This document shows positions 50,923 to 59,298 of a DNA stretch of 64,000 nucleotides, piece by piece. The position numbers and the translations under genes are program-made. The DNA is taken from positions 434,001 to 498,000 of the forward strand of contig OY762962.1 of the NCBI GenBank assembly GCA_963667195.1. Direction: 5' to 3'. This DNA is from UBA7703 sp963667195. GTDB lineage: Bacteria; Bacillota; Clostridia; Christensenellales; CAG-138. The notes under the pieces are model-generated. The model searched no databases and had not been told where the DNA came from. It saw only the letters and a list, made by a program, of their open reading frames with translations. The number at the start of each line of letters is the position of its first letter. Position 1 is the first letter of the stretch.

Positions 50923-51227
50923 TTTTCGCTACGCAAGAGGCGTGAACCAAACCACATCATAATCCACTATTCTCGCTCTGGCGTTATAAAAAAACTGGTA
51001 ATTTGTATTCAGCAGGAACTCGGACACGCATCTTAAAAGTCCAGCAGGTGAAGTACTATAGCAATTACTTTATGTCCCTCCTTCGTGTCGGGAAGGAAAG
51101 ACTACCAAATGACCTTCCTGCATTAATTGCAGATATTTAGGCCCTCTGCTTAGCCTAATCATACTTGCACCCACTTGCACCCACCCTCAAGAAATCGCGC
51201 GATTGTATCACTTCGTAAGGGTTTATT
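50923..51227. other. Gap with a startless reading-frame remnant and an att-like block
   Basis: No intact gene is visible. On the plus strand 50946-51137 is open for 64 codons without a start (contains SLLRVGKERLPND), probably the tail of a lost gene. At 51172-51214 a TTGCACCCACCC block plus AAATCGCGCGATTGTATCA resembles the end of the flanking repeat, a third att-like copy. Confidence 0.4.
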
Positions 51228-51425
51228 CAGCTAAGTACTCACGAAATGATACAATTCGTGAGTACTTTTTATATGTAAAAAGCCCGCCTTTCCAGGCTTT
51301 TTCAGGTTTTGGTGTTTGATTGCTTATGCGAAAATCGGTCGATTATGATTTACGACACAAGCGGCTAGAAAATTTGCACCCACCCCGAGGAAACGCGCGA
51401 GAGTATAGGTGAATCGCACAGGAGT
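51228..51425. repeat. Right copy of the island-flanking direct repeat
   Basis: Matches 41538-41735, 9,690 bp away. It starts with the same 33 bp, contains a perfect 12-bp terminator hairpin (AGTACTCACGAA/TTCGTGAGTACT, 51234-51266) and the same AATCGGTCGAT and TTTGCACCCACCCCG segments. It has no tRNA beside it. It marks the right boundary of the accessory island. Confidence 0.8.
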
Positions 51426-51610
51426 TCTAATAAATGCCCTGATGATATGTCACCATTACCGTGCGAAATTTTTTCCATCAGGAACTAGCATCCCATGTTT
51501 TCGCATAGTATGTTCACAGTTTTGTATATTGAGAAATCTAATAAAACTTTTTTGAGTAGGTTAACTTCATCCTCCCAAAAATCAACGCCGCCGCTTCAGC
51601 AGCTCCTCCA
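51426..51610. other. Short non-coding gap
   Basis: 185 nt after the right repeat and downstream of the minus-strand sigma-like gene. No gene, clear terminator or strong promoter seen. A minus-strand ATG near 51572 preceded by GGGAGG opens only a few codons. Confidence 0.4.
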
Positions 51611-52057
51611 CTATTTACTTGAGCGACACTCGGATAAAATATGATTATCCTTGTACCATCTCTGTATTTCAAATATCGCTCGGCTTCTCCAAGCTCGAAT
51701 CGTTCTTGTTGTAACATCAAAGTGCTTTGCGATTTTTATATCCCTTTGGTTCTGCCAGTATTTTAGGAGCAATCCACCAAGTAGGTGTTTTGGCAAGCTA
51801 CACATTGCTGTATATAAAGTATCGTTATCTAAGGCGTATGAATTGCCTTCGAACTCGATCAACAAATGATCAGATTTGTATCTATCTTCAGTTCTTTCCA
51901 TTACACCTAGGTAATTCTCTGGTTCTGAAACTGTCAACTCATGCACAATGACGTGCTTTGCTTTTCTTAAGTAATCGATCATGGCATTTCTCAAGACCTC
52001 TTTGCAAAAGGCATCGAACATCGCGCAAGCCGCAGCCTTTTCGCTTTCACTCTTCAT
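51611..52057 (-). CDS. Sigma-70-like regulator of conjugative-element type
   Basis: 148-residue protein resembling the small sigma-70-related proteins carried by integrative elements of Firmicutes. AMFDAFCKEVLRNAMIDYLRK is the family opening, and LYTAMCSLPKHLLGGLLLKYWQNQRDIKIAKHFDVTTRTIRAWRSRAI is a region-4-like HTH. ATG 52057 has AAGGAG about 11 nt upstream; ATG 52081 is in frame but less likely. No conjugation, relaxase or integrase gene is in the window, so it is probably a remnant of a larger mobile element. Confidence 0.7.
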   Translation of the reverse strand: MKSESEKAAACAMFDAFCKEVLRNAMIDYLRKAKHVIVHELTVSEPENYLGVMERTEDRYKSDHLLIEFEGNSYALDNDTLYTAMCSLPKHLLGGLLLKYWQNQRDIKIAKHFDVTTRTIRAWRSRAIFEIQRWYKDNHILSECRSSK

Positions 52058-52609
52058 GTAGATATTTCTCCTTGATATCATTTATATTGATTTTCAAATT
52101 CGCTTTTTTCTCCCTCTATATAAATAAAACGTTTTGACTTTCCAAAAGCGGAAACAAAATGCCCGTTTTTGCGAAAATATATTATTTCACGTTATATAGA
52201 GCGGTTTCTTTGAGAAATTTAACAATTTCACGTTCGATCACTGCACAAATACAACCTCTTAAATACCTTCTTTGGAAAAGTCAACAATTGAACTATTAGG
52301 ACGATTTTAATGTCCATATGTACAACTGTTATTGAGATTCCCGAACTTATGACAGCATGTGGGGCAAAAAGTAATACCAATTTTCGAAAGCTTATATTTC
52401 ATATTCGTCATCAATCTTGGTCAAGTGAAAAAACACAATGCTCACCAAAAATCAAAAAAACCCGCATCGTCAGCGGGTTTCTAATTTGCATTAGCGTATC
52501 ACTAGGGTCTGATGAGTTTTACCTCAGAAAATCTACTGCCCTACGCCCGTTTTAAATAATAGGTTGGTGCTTCTGCTTCCGACTTCTCACAAATTACACG
52601 TCATCTTAG
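52058..52609. other. AT-rich intergenic region
   Basis: 550 nt without a credible gene. A frame at 52310-52555 has no ribosome site, no recognizable motif, and runs through the terminator at 52451-52480. Tracts such as TATATAAATAAAAC may be the promoter region of the sigma-like gene. Confidence 0.4.
52451..52480 (-). terminator. Terminator of the folate-Nfn-ndk-ppa run
   Basis: AAACCCGC and GCGGGTTT form an 8-bp stem with a 7-nt loop; the minus strand continues with T. It lies 130 nt after the ppa stop. Confidence 0.75.
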
Positions 52610-53155
52610 CTACAGGCTATTATATTTGCAAAAATGTTCAACGTACGAATCGATTGCCGCTTCAATTATCTTGATCGCAACTTCGGTCGGTTGCACTTCA
52701 TCCACAACCGTCTCTTTCTTTTCCAAGGCTTTGTAAACAGAGAAGAAATGCGTCATTTCATTAAACACATGCTTCGGAAGCTCGTCGATGCTGTGGAACT
52801 GATTATAGGTCGGGTCACTGAACGGAATCGCGATAATCTTCTCGTCGTTCCTTCCATTGTCGACCATACGAATTACTCCTATTGGATAGCAGCGTACCAA
52901 CGTCATGGGAGCTAATGGCTCCGAACACAATACCAGAACATCCAGCGGATCAAGGTCGTCCCCATAAGTACGCGGAATAAACCCGTAATTCGCAGGGTAG
53001 TGGGTTGAAGTATACAATACTCGATCAAGCATCAGTAATCCTGTTTCTTTATCAAGCTCGTATTTCATCTTGCTGCCTTTGGAGATTTCAATTACACCAA
53101 TAAAATCTTTCGGTGTAATTCGCGCCGGCTGAATTCCATGCCAAATATTATTCAT
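52610..53155 (-). CDS. ppa: Inorganic pyrophosphatase (family I)
   Basis: 181-residue enzyme that hydrolyses pyrophosphate, pulling biosynthetic reactions forward. GSKMKYELDKETG, YPANYGFIPRTYGDDLDPLDVLVL (metal-binding Asp cluster) and ECF-like VRCYPIGVIRMVDNGRNDEKIIAIP are conserved in order. Length is normal. ATG 53155 has only a weak AGGT site. It begins 15 nt after ndk and is last in the minus-strand run. Confidence 0.95.
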   Translation of the reverse strand: MNNIWHGIQPARITPKDFIGVIEISKGSKMKYELDKETGLLMLDRVLYTSTHYPANYGFIPRTYGDDLDPLDVLVLCSEPLAPMTLVRCYPIGVIRMVDNGRNDEKIIAIPFSDPTYNQFHSIDELPKHVFNEMTHFFSVYKALEKKETVVDEVQPTEVAIKIIEAAIDSYVEHFCKYNSL

Positions 53156-53170
53156 TCAGATACCTACAAG

Positions 53171-53587
53171 CTATTTTGAAGACATTCTGTCAGGAAAGAA
53201 TCTCGCAATCTCGATGTTGGCATTTTCTTCAGAGTCTGAGGCATGAATCAGATTTTCATACGCACACATCCCATAATCGCCACGGATTGTTCCCGGTGGA
53301 GATTCGAGTGCGTTTGCTTTTCCTATCATATTCCGAACAATCGAAATGGCTTTATCGCCTGATAGAATCATCGCGATGCAAGGACCGCTTGTAACGTAAG
53401 ATATGATATTCTCGAATATCTGCAGATGGTTTACATGCTGATAATGCTCTTTCGCTGTTTCCCTATCGAGAGTCAATAGCCTCACATCCACGATAGAAAG
53501 GTTCTTACGTTCTAATCTTAAAAGAATCTCGCCCACAAGCCGTCGCCGTACTGCGTCAGGTTTAAGGATTACGAGTGTCTGTTCCAT
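53171..53587 (-). CDS. ndk: Nucleoside-diphosphate kinase
   Basis: 138-residue enzyme that transfers phosphate between nucleoside tri- and diphosphates. ILKPDAVRR, MIGKANALESPPGTIRGDYG and the active-site His in NLIHASDSEENA are diagnostic. Length is normal. ATG 53587 has AGGAGG 6 nt upstream. It follows the NfnB gene by 28 nt and precedes ppa. Confidence 0.95.
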   Translation of the reverse strand: MEQTLVILKPDAVRRRLVGEILLRLERKNLSIVDVRLLTLDRETAKEHYQHVNHLQIFENIISYVTSGPCIAMILSGDKAISIVRNMIGKANALESPPGTIRGDYGMCAYENLIHASDSEENANIEIARFFPDRMSSK

Positions 53588-53615
53588 CGGTTCCTCCTGC
53601 TCATTAATTTAGAGA

Positions 53616-55013
53616 TCAATGCGATTGACTCAATTCTTCATGAATCGCCTTTGCTGCGGTCTTGCCCGCGCCCATCGCGAGGATGACCGTCGCGGCGCCC
53701 GTGACCGTGTCGCCGCCCGCGTAGACGTGGTCGCGGCTGGTTTTGCCCGTGCATTCGTCCACGATGATGCCGCCCCATTTTTCAGTGGCGAGACCCGGCG
53801 TGGTGTTCTTGATCAAGGGATTCGGGCTGTTGCCGATGGCGATCACGACGGTGTCGACATCGATCGTATGCTCGCTGCCCGCTTTCACAATCGGGCGTCT
53901 GCGCCCGCTGGCATCGGGTTCGCCGAGATCCATCTCCACGCAGGTCATGCCCTTGACATAGCCGTTCTCGTCGCCGAGAATCTCGGTGGGATTCGTCAGC
54001 ATCTTGAAGATGATGCCCTCTTCCTTCGCGTGGTGCACTTCCTCGACTCGCGCGGGCATCTCCGCTTCGCCGCGGCGATAGATGATATAGACGTTCTCCG
54101 CGCCCAGCCGCTTTGCGCTTCTCGCCGCGTCCATCGCGACGTTTCCGCCGCCGACGACTGCCGCGTTTTTGCCGACCTGAACCGGCGTGTCCGAATTCGG
54201 GAAATTATACGCCTTCATCAGGTTGATACGCGTTAAAAATTCGTTGGCGGAATACACGCCGTTGAGGTTCTCGCCGGGGATTCCCTGGAAGCGCGGAAGT
54301 CCCGCGCCGCTGCCGACGAAGACCGCGCTGTAGCCTTCTTCTTCAAGCAATTCGTCGAGCGTAATGCTGCGGCCCACGACCATGTTGGTCTCGATCTTCA
54401 CGCCCATGTCCTCGAGAATCTTGATCTCGTCCCGCACGAGCTGCTTGGGCAGACGGAATTCGGGAATGCCGTAGACCAGCACGCCGCCGGGGGTATGGAG
54501 CGCTTCGAAGATCGTCACTTCGTATCCGAGCTTGCGGAGGTCGCCCGCGCAGGTTAAGCCCGCGGGGCCGCTGCCGACGATGGCGACTTTCTTGCCGTTG
54601 TCGGGCAGGGGTACCGGCGTCTCCATGCCGTGCGTCATCGCGTAGTCCGCGACGAAGCGTTCCAGACGTCCGATGCCGACCGGCTCGCCCTTGATGCCGC
54701 GCACGCACTTTTCCTCGCACTGGGTCTCCTGCGGGCAGACACGTCCGCAGACGGCGGGCAGGGCGTTGGTGGAGCGGATGACGTCGTTGGCTTCCATGAA
54801 CTTGCCGGCGATCACCAGCTGGATGAATTCCGGGATTTTTACGTTGACGGGGCAGCCGTCCACGCAGGGCTTATGCTTGCAGTTGAGGCAGCGCGTCGCT
54901 TCTTCGATGGCCATCGCCTCGTCGTAGCCCTGCGACACCTCTTCAAAGTTACAGTTGCGGATATCTGGATCCTGCTCGCGCGCGGGCAGTTTGGTCAGTC
55001 TCATATTCGGCAT
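53616..55013 (-). CDS. nfnB: NfnB/GltA-type NADPH-dependent flavoprotein
   Basis: 465-residue Fe-S flavoprotein. The N-terminal CLNCKHKPCVDGCPV and CGRVCPQETQCEEKC carry [4Fe-4S] ligands. AIVGSGPAGLTCAGDLRKLGY binds FAD, VVGGGNVAMDAARSAKRLG binds NADPH, and YAGGDTVTGAATVILAMGAG is the C-terminal FAD loop. Alone it would be called glutamate synthase small subunit GltA; the adjacent NfnA gene makes the electron-bifurcating NADH-dependent ferredoxin:NADP oxidoreductase more likely. ATG 55013 has GGGAGGG upstream and starts 3 nt after NfnA ends. It is visibly more GC-rich than NfnA and FolC. Confidence 0.9.
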   Translation of the reverse strand: MPNMRLTKLPAREQDPDIRNCNFEEVSQGYDEAMAIEEATRCLNCKHKPCVDGCPVNVKIPEFIQLVIAGKFMEANDVIRSTNALPAVCGRVCPQETQCEEKCVRGIKGEPVGIGRLERFVADYAMTHGMETPVPLPDNGKKVAIVGSGPAGLTCAGDLRKLGYEVTIFEALHTPGGVLVYGIPEFRLPKQLVRDEIKILEDMGVKIETNMVVGRSITLDELLEEEGYSAVFVGSGAGLPRFQGIPGENLNGVYSANEFLTRINLMKAYNFPNSDTPVQVGKNAAVVGGGNVAMDAARSAKRLGAENVYIIYRRGEAEMPARVEEVHHAKEEGIIFKMLTNPTEILGDENGYVKGMTCVEMDLGEPDASGRRRPIVKAGSEHTIDVDTVVIAIGNSPNPLIKNTTPGLATEKWGGIIVDECTGKTSRDHVYAGGDTVTGAATVILAMGAGKTAAKAIHEELSQSH

Positions 55014-55016
55014 AGG

Positions 55017-55886
55017 TCAGTTCCCTCCCCGCTTGGTCTGAAGATCGACGTTCAGAAGATTGCAGGCGAGTTTTTCCTCACTTAATTGTTCTTCTTTTTT
55101 ATACATCTTGCTTCTCGCGATTGCTTCATCCCAATCGATCAGGTGACCATTAAAATCAGGCCCGTCCACGCATGCAAATTTCGTTTCGCCGCCAACCGAA
55201 ACACGACAGCCACCGCACATGCCCGTGCCGTCGATCATGATTGGATTCATAGAAACGATCGTCGGAATCTGAAGAGGCTTCGTCATATTGCATACCGCGC
55301 GCATCATGACCATAGGACCGATGGCGATCACGCAATCATACTTGACGCCCGAGTCCATCTGTTCTTGCAGCGCGGTTGTCGTAAACCCTTTATGACCGTT
55401 GCTGCCGTCGTCCGTCACGACAAAGAGATGATTGCAGGCTGCCTGCAGCTCGTCCACCAGAATAAACAGGCTTGTGTTTCGGAAACCAACGATGATATCG
55501 ACATCCGCGCCCGCTTCATGCAGCGCCTTAGCCTGAGGATATGCAATCGCAATACCAAGACCGCCTCCGATGACTGCGACCTTTTTGCCTTTCCACTCAT
55601 CAATCTCACTCGGCGTTCCCAGCGGGCCGACAAAGTCATGCAGAAACTCGCCCTCGTTCAGCAAGTCCAACCGCTTGGTTGTCGCTCCAACTTTTTGAAA
55701 TATGATCGTAACGGTGCCCTTTATGGGGTCCGTTCCTGCAACGGTCAGAGGAATTCTTTCACCATTTTCATCTACGCGCAGGATAATGAACTGCCCTGGC
55801 TTCGCTTTCTTCGCGATATAGGGCGCCTCCACTTCCATTAGCGTGACCGTCTCATGCAATGGGCGCTTGGTCGTAATTCGATTCAT
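55017..55886 (-). CDS. nfnA: NfnA-type ferredoxin-NADP reductase subunit
   Basis: 289-residue flavoprotein subunit, FNR-like. An FAD domain (KPGQFIILRVDENGERIPLTVAG) is followed by an NAD(H) domain (VAVIGGGLGIAIAYPQAKAL). The [2Fe-2S] region is GTGMCGGCRVSVGGETKFACVDGPDFNG. With NfnB it would oxidise NADH and reduced ferredoxin to make two NADPH, which the folate pathway beside it could use. ATG 55886 has AGGAGACATGG upstream. It starts 50 nt after the FolC fusion gene. Confidence 0.92.
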   Translation of the reverse strand: MNRITTKRPLHETVTLMEVEAPYIAKKAKPGQFIILRVDENGERIPLTVAGTDPIKGTVTIIFQKVGATTKRLDLLNEGEFLHDFVGPLGTPSEIDEWKGKKVAVIGGGLGIAIAYPQAKALHEAGADVDIIVGFRNTSLFILVDELQAACNHLFVVTDDGSNGHKGFTTTALQEQMDSGVKYDCVIAIGPMVMMRAVCNMTKPLQIPTIVSMNPIMIDGTGMCGGCRVSVGGETKFACVDGPDFNGHLIDWDEAIARSKMYKKEEQLSEEKLACNLLNVDLQTKRGGN

Positions 55887-55936
55887 CCATGTCTCCTGTC
55901 CAACTATTATTTTCTTCTTGGCTTCGTTTAGTACAT

Positions 55937-57760
55937 CTAGCTCCTTCGATAGCAGCTATAATTCGAATAAATCCGATCCATCGGATAGTCGTGCGGCTCC
56001 GTGATCACATTTGACACTCTTTGCACCTCGAATGCAACAGCTGCAATCATCGCATGGTTGCACTGCTGTAGGAATCTGTCATAATACCCTGCTCCCATTC
56101 CAAGTCGATTGCAGTTTTCATCAAACGCCGTGCATGGGCATAATACCAAATCTATCTCTTCAGGCTGGATGAGCGTTGAGTCTTCCGGGTTTGGTTCGAG
56201 AATCCCAAAGGCACCTTTTCGCCATGTACTTCGATTGTTTGGATAGAGAGCGACCATTTCCGTTTGGGTCACACAAAGTGGGTAAACGACTCTCTTATTC
56301 TTTTGCAAAGCGATCTGATCCAATTCTTCCAGATTAACTTCGCCTCTGACCGCGCGATAGCTCATGATCGTATTTGCCTTCTCAAATTCAGAGCTATCCG
56401 CTATGCATTGAACGATGATGTGCGATCGTGCTGCTCTTTGACTTTCCGACATCGCATTTCGCAAGCGAATACTCTCTCTCCTTTGCCATTTTTTAAATGC
56501 GCGAGGGAAAATGGATCGTATCCCTCCGGCTAAATACAGTGAGCCGAACGCGACGATGGGACTGCCCTTCGCGGCAGTTAATGCGGCAATGATTCCTCGT
56601 TCCACTTCGTCAAATGCCGTCGCTTTGATATCAAAGCCCTCCAGCACGCTCGCCAAAGCTTCCGCAGGCAGTGCTCTGTCGCTGTCAGGGGTTAAGCAAA
56701 TGACCTCTTTGATCCGGTGTGATATCATTTTCAACATTTGCAGATAGTCTTTATCCCGCAGTATTCCTGCTAAAAACACGACTTTCCGGTCTTGGAACAG
56801 AGCTTGCATGCTCTGTTCCAACATTTCAACGCACTGCGGGTTATGCGCGCCGTCCAGAAGAAAAAGCGGTGCTTTGCAGAGGATCTCCAACCGTGCCGGC
56901 CATTTGGTATTGGCTAACCCATCTCGAATAGCACCCTCACCAATTTCCCAGCCCTTTCTCTGCAGCGCCTCCACAGCGGTCAGCGCGGTAACGGCGTTCC
57001 AAACCTGATGACGTCCCAGCAGATTAATTCGAAGCTGCTTCATTTGTTTCCAGTCGAATAAAGAGCCCTCCAATGATTCTTCTCTCACGAGAACTTCTTC
57101 TATGTCGGCACGGAGAAATGCAGCGTTTCGCTGCACGCAGGCCTCTTCAAACACAGATTCTACAGATGGTAACTGCGGGTAAAAGACAACCGTTCCGCCC
57201 CGCTTGATGATACCCGCTTTTTCTCCAGCGATTTCCTGGAGCGTGTCTCCAAGAACCTCGGTGTGCTCTAGCCCGATGTTCATGATGATTGCCAGTTCTG
57301 GCACGGGAATCACATTCGTCGCATCCAACCTTCCGCCAAGGCCCACCTCCAGAACGACGATGTCACACTTTTGCTGCAGGAAGTAGAGGAATGCCATCGC
57401 GGTGATGACTTCAAACTCAGTCGGTTTTTCATTCATTTGGTCGACGACGGCTTTTACCTGTTCCGCAACGTTGATCAGGGCAGTATCGGAAATATCCGTT
57501 CCGTTGATCTTCATCCGTTCATTGATGCGCACAAGGTGCGGCGAGGTATATAGCCCCGTCCGGAAACCCGCTGATTTAAATATAGAAGAAAGCATCGCGC
57601 AGATGGAACCTTTTCCGTTTGTCCCTGCCACGTGAACAAACCGCAACTCCGCCTGCGGATTTCCCAGACGCCCCATGAGATCCTGCATTCGATCCAATCC
57701 AAGGCAGCTTCCCATCCAACTCGTAGCATGGATAAATTGCAGTGCCTCCTCTATGCCCAT
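55937..57760 (-). CDS. folC: Fusion: folylpolyglutamate synthase with 5-formyl-THF cyclo-ligase
   Basis: 607 residues in one frame. Residues about 1-421 are FolC, which adds glutamate to THF: HVAGTNGKGS (46-52 P-loop core), TSPHLVRINERM, LEVGLGGRLDATN and LLDGAHNP. Residues about 422-607 are MTHFS/5-formyl-THF cyclo-ligase: SQRAARSHII, ANTIMSYRAVRGEVN and RLGMGAGYYDRFL (552-564). The pair would trap imported folates by polyglutamylation and recycle 5-formyl-THF. ATG 57760 has AAGGCA upstream and overlaps folT by 10 nt. Both domains keep their nucleotide-binding motifs, so a bifunctional enzyme is likely. Confidence 0.92.
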   Translation of the reverse strand: MGIEEALQFIHATSWMGSCLGLDRMQDLMGRLGNPQAELRFVHVAGTNGKGSICAMLSSIFKSAGFRTGLYTSPHLVRINERMKINGTDISDTALINVAEQVKAVVDQMNEKPTEFEVITAMAFLYFLQQKCDIVVLEVGLGGRLDATNVIPVPELAIIMNIGLEHTEVLGDTLQEIAGEKAGIIKRGGTVVFYPQLPSVESVFEEACVQRNAAFLRADIEEVLVREESLEGSLFDWKQMKQLRINLLGRHQVWNAVTALTAVEALQRKGWEIGEGAIRDGLANTKWPARLEILCKAPLFLLDGAHNPQCVEMLEQSMQALFQDRKVVFLAGILRDKDYLQMLKMISHRIKEVICLTPDSDRALPAEALASVLEGFDIKATAFDEVERGIIAALTAAKGSPIVAFGSLYLAGGIRSIFPRAFKKWQRRESIRLRNAMSESQRAARSHIIVQCIADSSEFEKANTIMSYRAVRGEVNLEELDQIALQKNKRVVYPLCVTQTEMVALYPNNRSTWRKGAFGILEPNPEDSTLIQPEEIDLVLCPCTAFDENCNRLGMGAGYYDRFLQQCNHAMIAAVAFEVQRVSNVITEPHDYPMDRIYSNYSCYRRS

Positions 57761-58293
57761 TGCAGTGCCTTCTTTCTTAAAAATTCACCCAATGTTTTGA
57801 CCATCAACCCGATCACCAGTAATTCAACCGGAATCATCACCGCGCACTGTAAAAGTCTTGTTACCAGAAGCGGTGCAAACGGTGAATCGTACAACACGGA
57901 GATCCAGTAGGTGTTCAGCAACAAGCTTAAGATTAGCTGATGAATCGAGACGGATACCAAAATCTTCCAGAACGATTGATTTTTGTGCAGGAATAATCCA
58001 TATAGAGTGCCAACCAGTGCCGCGGTCAGTGTAAAGCCGGGGAAATACGGCCCAATCGGGAGCAACATAACCCCTAGGAAATCTGCCAGCGCAGCTACGA
58101 TTGCGGCACGAACAGGGCCAAGGACGATTCCCGCGATGACGACGGGAAGGAACGCAAACCCAATCTTCATATCCCACACAGAGTAGGACAGCATTCTGGA
58201 GAGCACGATCTCCATGGCGACCAACGTTGCCATTAGCACAAGTGATTGAATCGAAATGATCCTTTTGTTTTTTTGATTTTTCTGTTCTGACAT
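57751..58293 (-). CDS. folT: Folate-type ECF transporter S component
   Basis: 180-residue membrane protein with six hydrophobic helices. LSRMLSYSVWDMKIGFAFLPVVIAGIVLGPVRA and the downstream ALADFLGVMLLPIGPYFPGF match FolT-type S components; the energizing EcfAAT module is encoded elsewhere. ATG 58293 has GGAGGAT 10 nt upstream; that site can pair with ATCCTCC at the foot of the riboswitch. It overlaps the FolC fusion gene. A THF riboswitch precedes it and supports folate as substrate. Confidence 0.92.
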   Translation of the reverse strand: MSEQKNQKNKRIISIQSLVLMATLVAMEIVLSRMLSYSVWDMKIGFAFLPVVIAGIVLGPVRAAIVAALADFLGVMLLPIGPYFPGFTLTAALVGTLYGLFLHKNQSFWKILVSVSIHQLILSLLLNTYWISVLYDSPFAPLLVTRLLQCAVMIPVELLVIGLMVKTLGEFLRKKALQWA

Positions 58294-58300
58294 AAATAAA

Positions 58301-58332
58301 ATCCTCCTTTGCAGTACGCCGCAACGGAGGAT
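58301..58332 (-). promoter_or_regulatory. Ribosome-site-sequestering hairpin for folT
   Basis: On the minus strand ATCCTCC (58326-58332) can pair with GGAGGAT (58301-58307), the folT ribosome site, across an 18-nt loop. It lies between riboswitch and start codon and is the obvious expression platform acting on translation. Confidence 0.65.
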
Positions 58333-58350
58333 CTAATCCCCTCAAATGCG

Positions 58351-58446
58351 GCAGTGGATGCGGAACGTCACCGCGAAACCTGTTGGTTCCTTCGTCCGGC
58401 GGCGACTTCCCATCCACCGGCACTTTACGCGACGAACCTACTCTGC
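58351..58446 (-). promoter_or_regulatory. THF (folT-type) riboswitch
   Basis: Read on the minus strand, GCAGAGTAG opens the motif and CACTGC closes its P1 stem. In between come CGCGTAAAGTGCC, GGATGGGAAGTCGCC, GGACGAAGG and CGCATCC in the order of the tetrahydrofolate aptamer. It lies 58 nt before folT and controls a folate carrier and folate enzyme, which supports the identification. No separate promoter is clear, so read-through from the upstream genes is possible. Confidence 0.85.
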
Positions 58447-58482
58447 GACAATTTTTTACATTTTATTCTCTCTTACTGTCGT

Positions 58483-59298
58483 TTACCCCTTCTTTCTGTT
58501 AGCTACCCAAAGGGTAGCGCCTAGCGCAACACCGCCTACGATGTTGCCCAGTGTCACCGGCAGTAGATTTTTGAGTAAGAAATTTCCCCAAGTCAGCACC
58601 GAAGTGTCGAGCCCAGCCTCCACCGCGAGCGCTGCATATTTCGGCACCGTCAGCGCGAACAGTCCGGCAGGAACGAAGAACATGTTTGCCACACAGTGTT
58701 CAAACCCGCAGAGCACAAACAGCGCAACGGGCACAAACGCTCCGATCGCGCGCCCTGCGACGTCCTTCGCGGAAAGCGAGAGCACTACACCCGCGCAGAC
58801 GAGGATGTTGCAAAAGATGCCGGAGACGAACGCGTTCCAGAACGGTAGCGTGCATTTCAATGCAGCAATCTTAATCGCGTATTCGCCAAGCATGCCTGCC
58901 GAGTAGTTCATCTGACCAAAAAACGCAAGACCCGCCGCAAGCAGCACCGATCCGACAAAGTTTCCAATATACACGGCAGCGAGGTTTTTCAGCATGCCGC
59001 CGACGGTCGCTTTCCGTTCGAGAACGGAGATGCTAATCAGACAGTTACCCGTAAAGAGTTCAGTACCCGTCATTATGATCGTGATCAGGCCAAACGGAAA
59101 CAGCAGCCCGCTCACCAGTCGAATCAAGCCGACGTTGGTCAGCGTGTGCGAAACCGTGCTCGTCACCGCGCCGCCCAGGCCGATGAACAGACCCCCGAAG
59201 ATGCCCAGCAGGAACAGCTTCCAAACCGGCGCATTGGACTTTTTTTCGCCGATCAGTGCGTAGTTCTCTACAAACTCAGCTGGAGTGAAATAGTTCAT
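58483..59298 (-). CDS. focA: Formate/nitrite transporter family channel
   Basis: 271-residue pentameric channel of the FNT family. Six helices are evident. GLFIGLGGAVTSTV, FPFGLITIIMTGTELFTGN (the conserved TELFTGN), IGNFVGSVL and HCVANMFFVPAG (central His in GFEHCVANM) are diagnostic. Formate is the likely substrate because formate-THF ligase is in the same operon; nitrite is the family alternative. ATG 59298 overlaps the folD stop by 4 nt. Confidence 0.92.
   Translation of the reverse strand: MNYFTPAEFVENYALIGEKKSNAPVWKLFLLGIFGGLFIGLGGAVTSTVSHTLTNVGLIRLVSGLLFPFGLITIIMTGTELFTGNCLISISVLERKATVGGMLKNLAAVYIGNFVGSVLLAAGLAFFGQMNYSAGMLGEYAIKIAALKCTLPFWNAFVSGIFCNILVCAGVVLSLSAKDVAGRAIGAFVPVALFVLCGFEHCVANMFFVPAGLFALTVPKYAALAVEAGLDTSVLTWGNFLLKNLLPVTLGNIVGGVALGATLWVANRKKG

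Noticed and set aside
41538..51425. Integrase or relaxase gene for the island
   Set aside because: All reading frames between the repeats are explained by RM, IS3, TetR/HXXEE or remnants; none has recombinase or relaxase motifs.
51538..51720. Small minus-strand frame overlapping the sigma-like gene
   Set aside because: Its first part is the sigma-like gene read in another frame; only a few codons are independent.
52310..52555. Small plus-strand gene upstream of ppa
   Set aside because: No ribosome site, no motif, and it reads through a terminator hairpin on the other strand.
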